Source: Dactylonectria macrodidyma (taxonomy: Eukaryota; Ascomycota; Sordariomycetes; Hypocreales; Nectriaceae). Taken from it: DNA of 64,000 nt. The stretch is from positions 124,001 to 188,000 of the forward strand of contig JAGMUV010000039.1 in the NCBI GenBank assembly GCA_020744425.1, given 5' to 3'. Of the stretch, positions 63,311-64,000 are shown piece by piece. A program made the position numbers and the translations under genes. The notes beneath the pieces are model-generated. The model searched no databases. It worked only from the letters and a program-made list of their open reading frames with translations, and was not told the origin of the DNA. Within the stretch, counting starts at the first letter, position 1. The number at the start of each line of letters is the position of its first letter.

Positions 63311-63382
63311 TAAGGAAAGAAGAAGAGAAAGAAAGAAGAAGAGAAAGAAAGAAGAAGAGAAAGAAAGAAGAAGAGAAAGAGA
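63311..63382. repeat. Purine-rich 16-bp tandem repeat
   Basis: About four and a half copies of a unit AGAAAGAAAGAAGAAG. It explains the Lys/Glu/Arg-rich open frame across it. Confidence 0.92.
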
Positions 63383-63586
63383 GTACAGGGAGGTCCATTC
63401 ATAAATATACTCGTCATGGTGCTTAAAGTTAAAAAGTGGACCACGAAAGGCCGAGGGTTCCTGAGGCCACCTAAGGTCACGACCCACCCTTCCGCGCACC
63501 CATGCCAGACATGGCCGCGTAATCTCCTTCCTGTAACTCCATCACAACATCATCAATTGATATCCAATTTGGCCTAAATTTCCACC

Positions 63587-64000
63587 ATGAATGCTTCTGA
63601 TGATGGCGATGAGATCATTAGGAAAGAAATCCTCAAAAAGGCTCAAGACGGTGTCCCAATTCGCACTCTCGCAACCCAGTAGAGCAAGCGCGAGTCAACA
63701 ATCCGTGGTCGAAGAGATGGTGCGAAAAATGCACGTTCCGCTCAAGTTGGAGCCCAGAAATTATCACCACTTCAAGAGAAGGTCTTAGCCGACTACATAC
63801 TCGAAGAAGAAGCCCTCGGACGCGCGCTGTCGCTGGCAGAGATACGCGACGTAGCGCATGAGATTATCGATCCTGGCGGTGATGACAACACCATCGGGCG
63901 TCACTGTGCCCACCGCTTCATCCAACGCAATCTAGAAGTCAAGAAGAAAGCATCTATGTCTATTGAAGCCGCTCGTTCGAATGAGGCTACTCCCGAGAGG
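63587..64000 (+). pseudogene. Fot/pogo-like transposase, N-terminal part, cut by the window end
   Basis: The frame opens MNASDDGDEIIRKEILKKAQ and continues as a helix-turn-helix (DGVPIRTLATQ), then KLSPLQEKVLADYILEEEAL and GRALSLAEIRDVAHEI, which is the CENP-B/Tc5-type DNA-binding region of fungal pogo transposases. A TAG at about 63680-63682 follows ATQ, most likely from CAG by a C-to-T change. The rest lies beyond base 64000. Confidence 0.75.

Noticed and set aside
63216..63404. Lys/Glu/Arg-rich open frame.
   Set aside because: Produced by a purine tandem repeat.
1..64000. Strong genome-wide RIP across all repeats.
   Set aside because: Most transposase ORFs (MULE, hAT-2, PB-1, integrase type, Crypton) are long, open and not AT-skewed; only a few stops look RIP-like.

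Overview
This window is filamentous-fungal nuclear DNA, most likely from an ascomycete of the Pezizomycotina and perhaps a Fusarium-like Sordariomycete; the genus is inference. The evidence is short GT-AG introns of 44-78 nt with CTAAC/CTAAT-like branch sites, fungal-type Zn2Cys6 and bZIP regulators, and characteristic fungal transposons: Crypton with a GCR1_C tail, Hop-like MULE, hAT, Helitron and PiggyBac-like. It looks like a repeat-rich accessory or subtelomeric region, with islands of single-copy genes between nested mobile elements. No rRNA, CRISPR array or convincing complete tRNA was seen.

Layout. 1-10.4 kb is a three-level nest: a Helitron is broken by a hAT element, whose transposase is broken by a Crypton. 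A second, internally deleted Helitron follows head to tail. 10.4-16.2 kb holds a multi-span membrane protein (with a 23-nt microexon) and a bZIP factor. 16.19-22.93 kb is an intact hAT element carrying a MULE inserted near its left end; the MULE has TIRs of about 90 bp, a 9-bp target duplication and a second gene. 24.27-29.32 kb is a 5-kb TIR element with an integrase-type (D,D,E) transposase, two unknown accessory genes and 23 copies of the palindrome CGTACG. A 573-bp MITE at 32.67-33.24 kb carries the same kind of TIR. 30.4-37.7 kb contains a secreted bacterial-type solute-binding protein, a broken enoyl-CoA hydratase and a short-chain dehydrogenase. 38-44 kb is a belt of gene relics; one alpha/beta hydrolase is split by a PiggyBac-like element that itself contains a TA-flanked element in its left TIR. 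44.4-49.1 kb has an intact DUF1593 hydrolase-like gene and a convergent sugar transporter. 50-56 kb holds a pogo relic, three solo LTRs of one family, a Zn2Cys6 regulator broken by one of them, and a rearranged monooxygenase/MULE junk block. 56-60.7 kb contains an intact MDR oxidoreductase and a four-exon CocE/NonD-type hydrolase. 60.8-64 kb is a second, nonsense-mutated PiggyBac-like element and the start of a Fot/pogo-like transposase.

How the parts relate. The host genes look like independent metabolic genes (solute binding, sugar uptake, oxidoreductases, hydrolases, regulators), not one obvious cluster. The strongest unexplained signal is the CGTACG array, which is confined to the 24.27-29.32 kb element and runs through exons, introns and spacers alike. 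Several transposase ORFs are uninterrupted, so mutation of repeats (RIP) has been weak or recent insertions predominate; only a few stops look like C-to-T changes.
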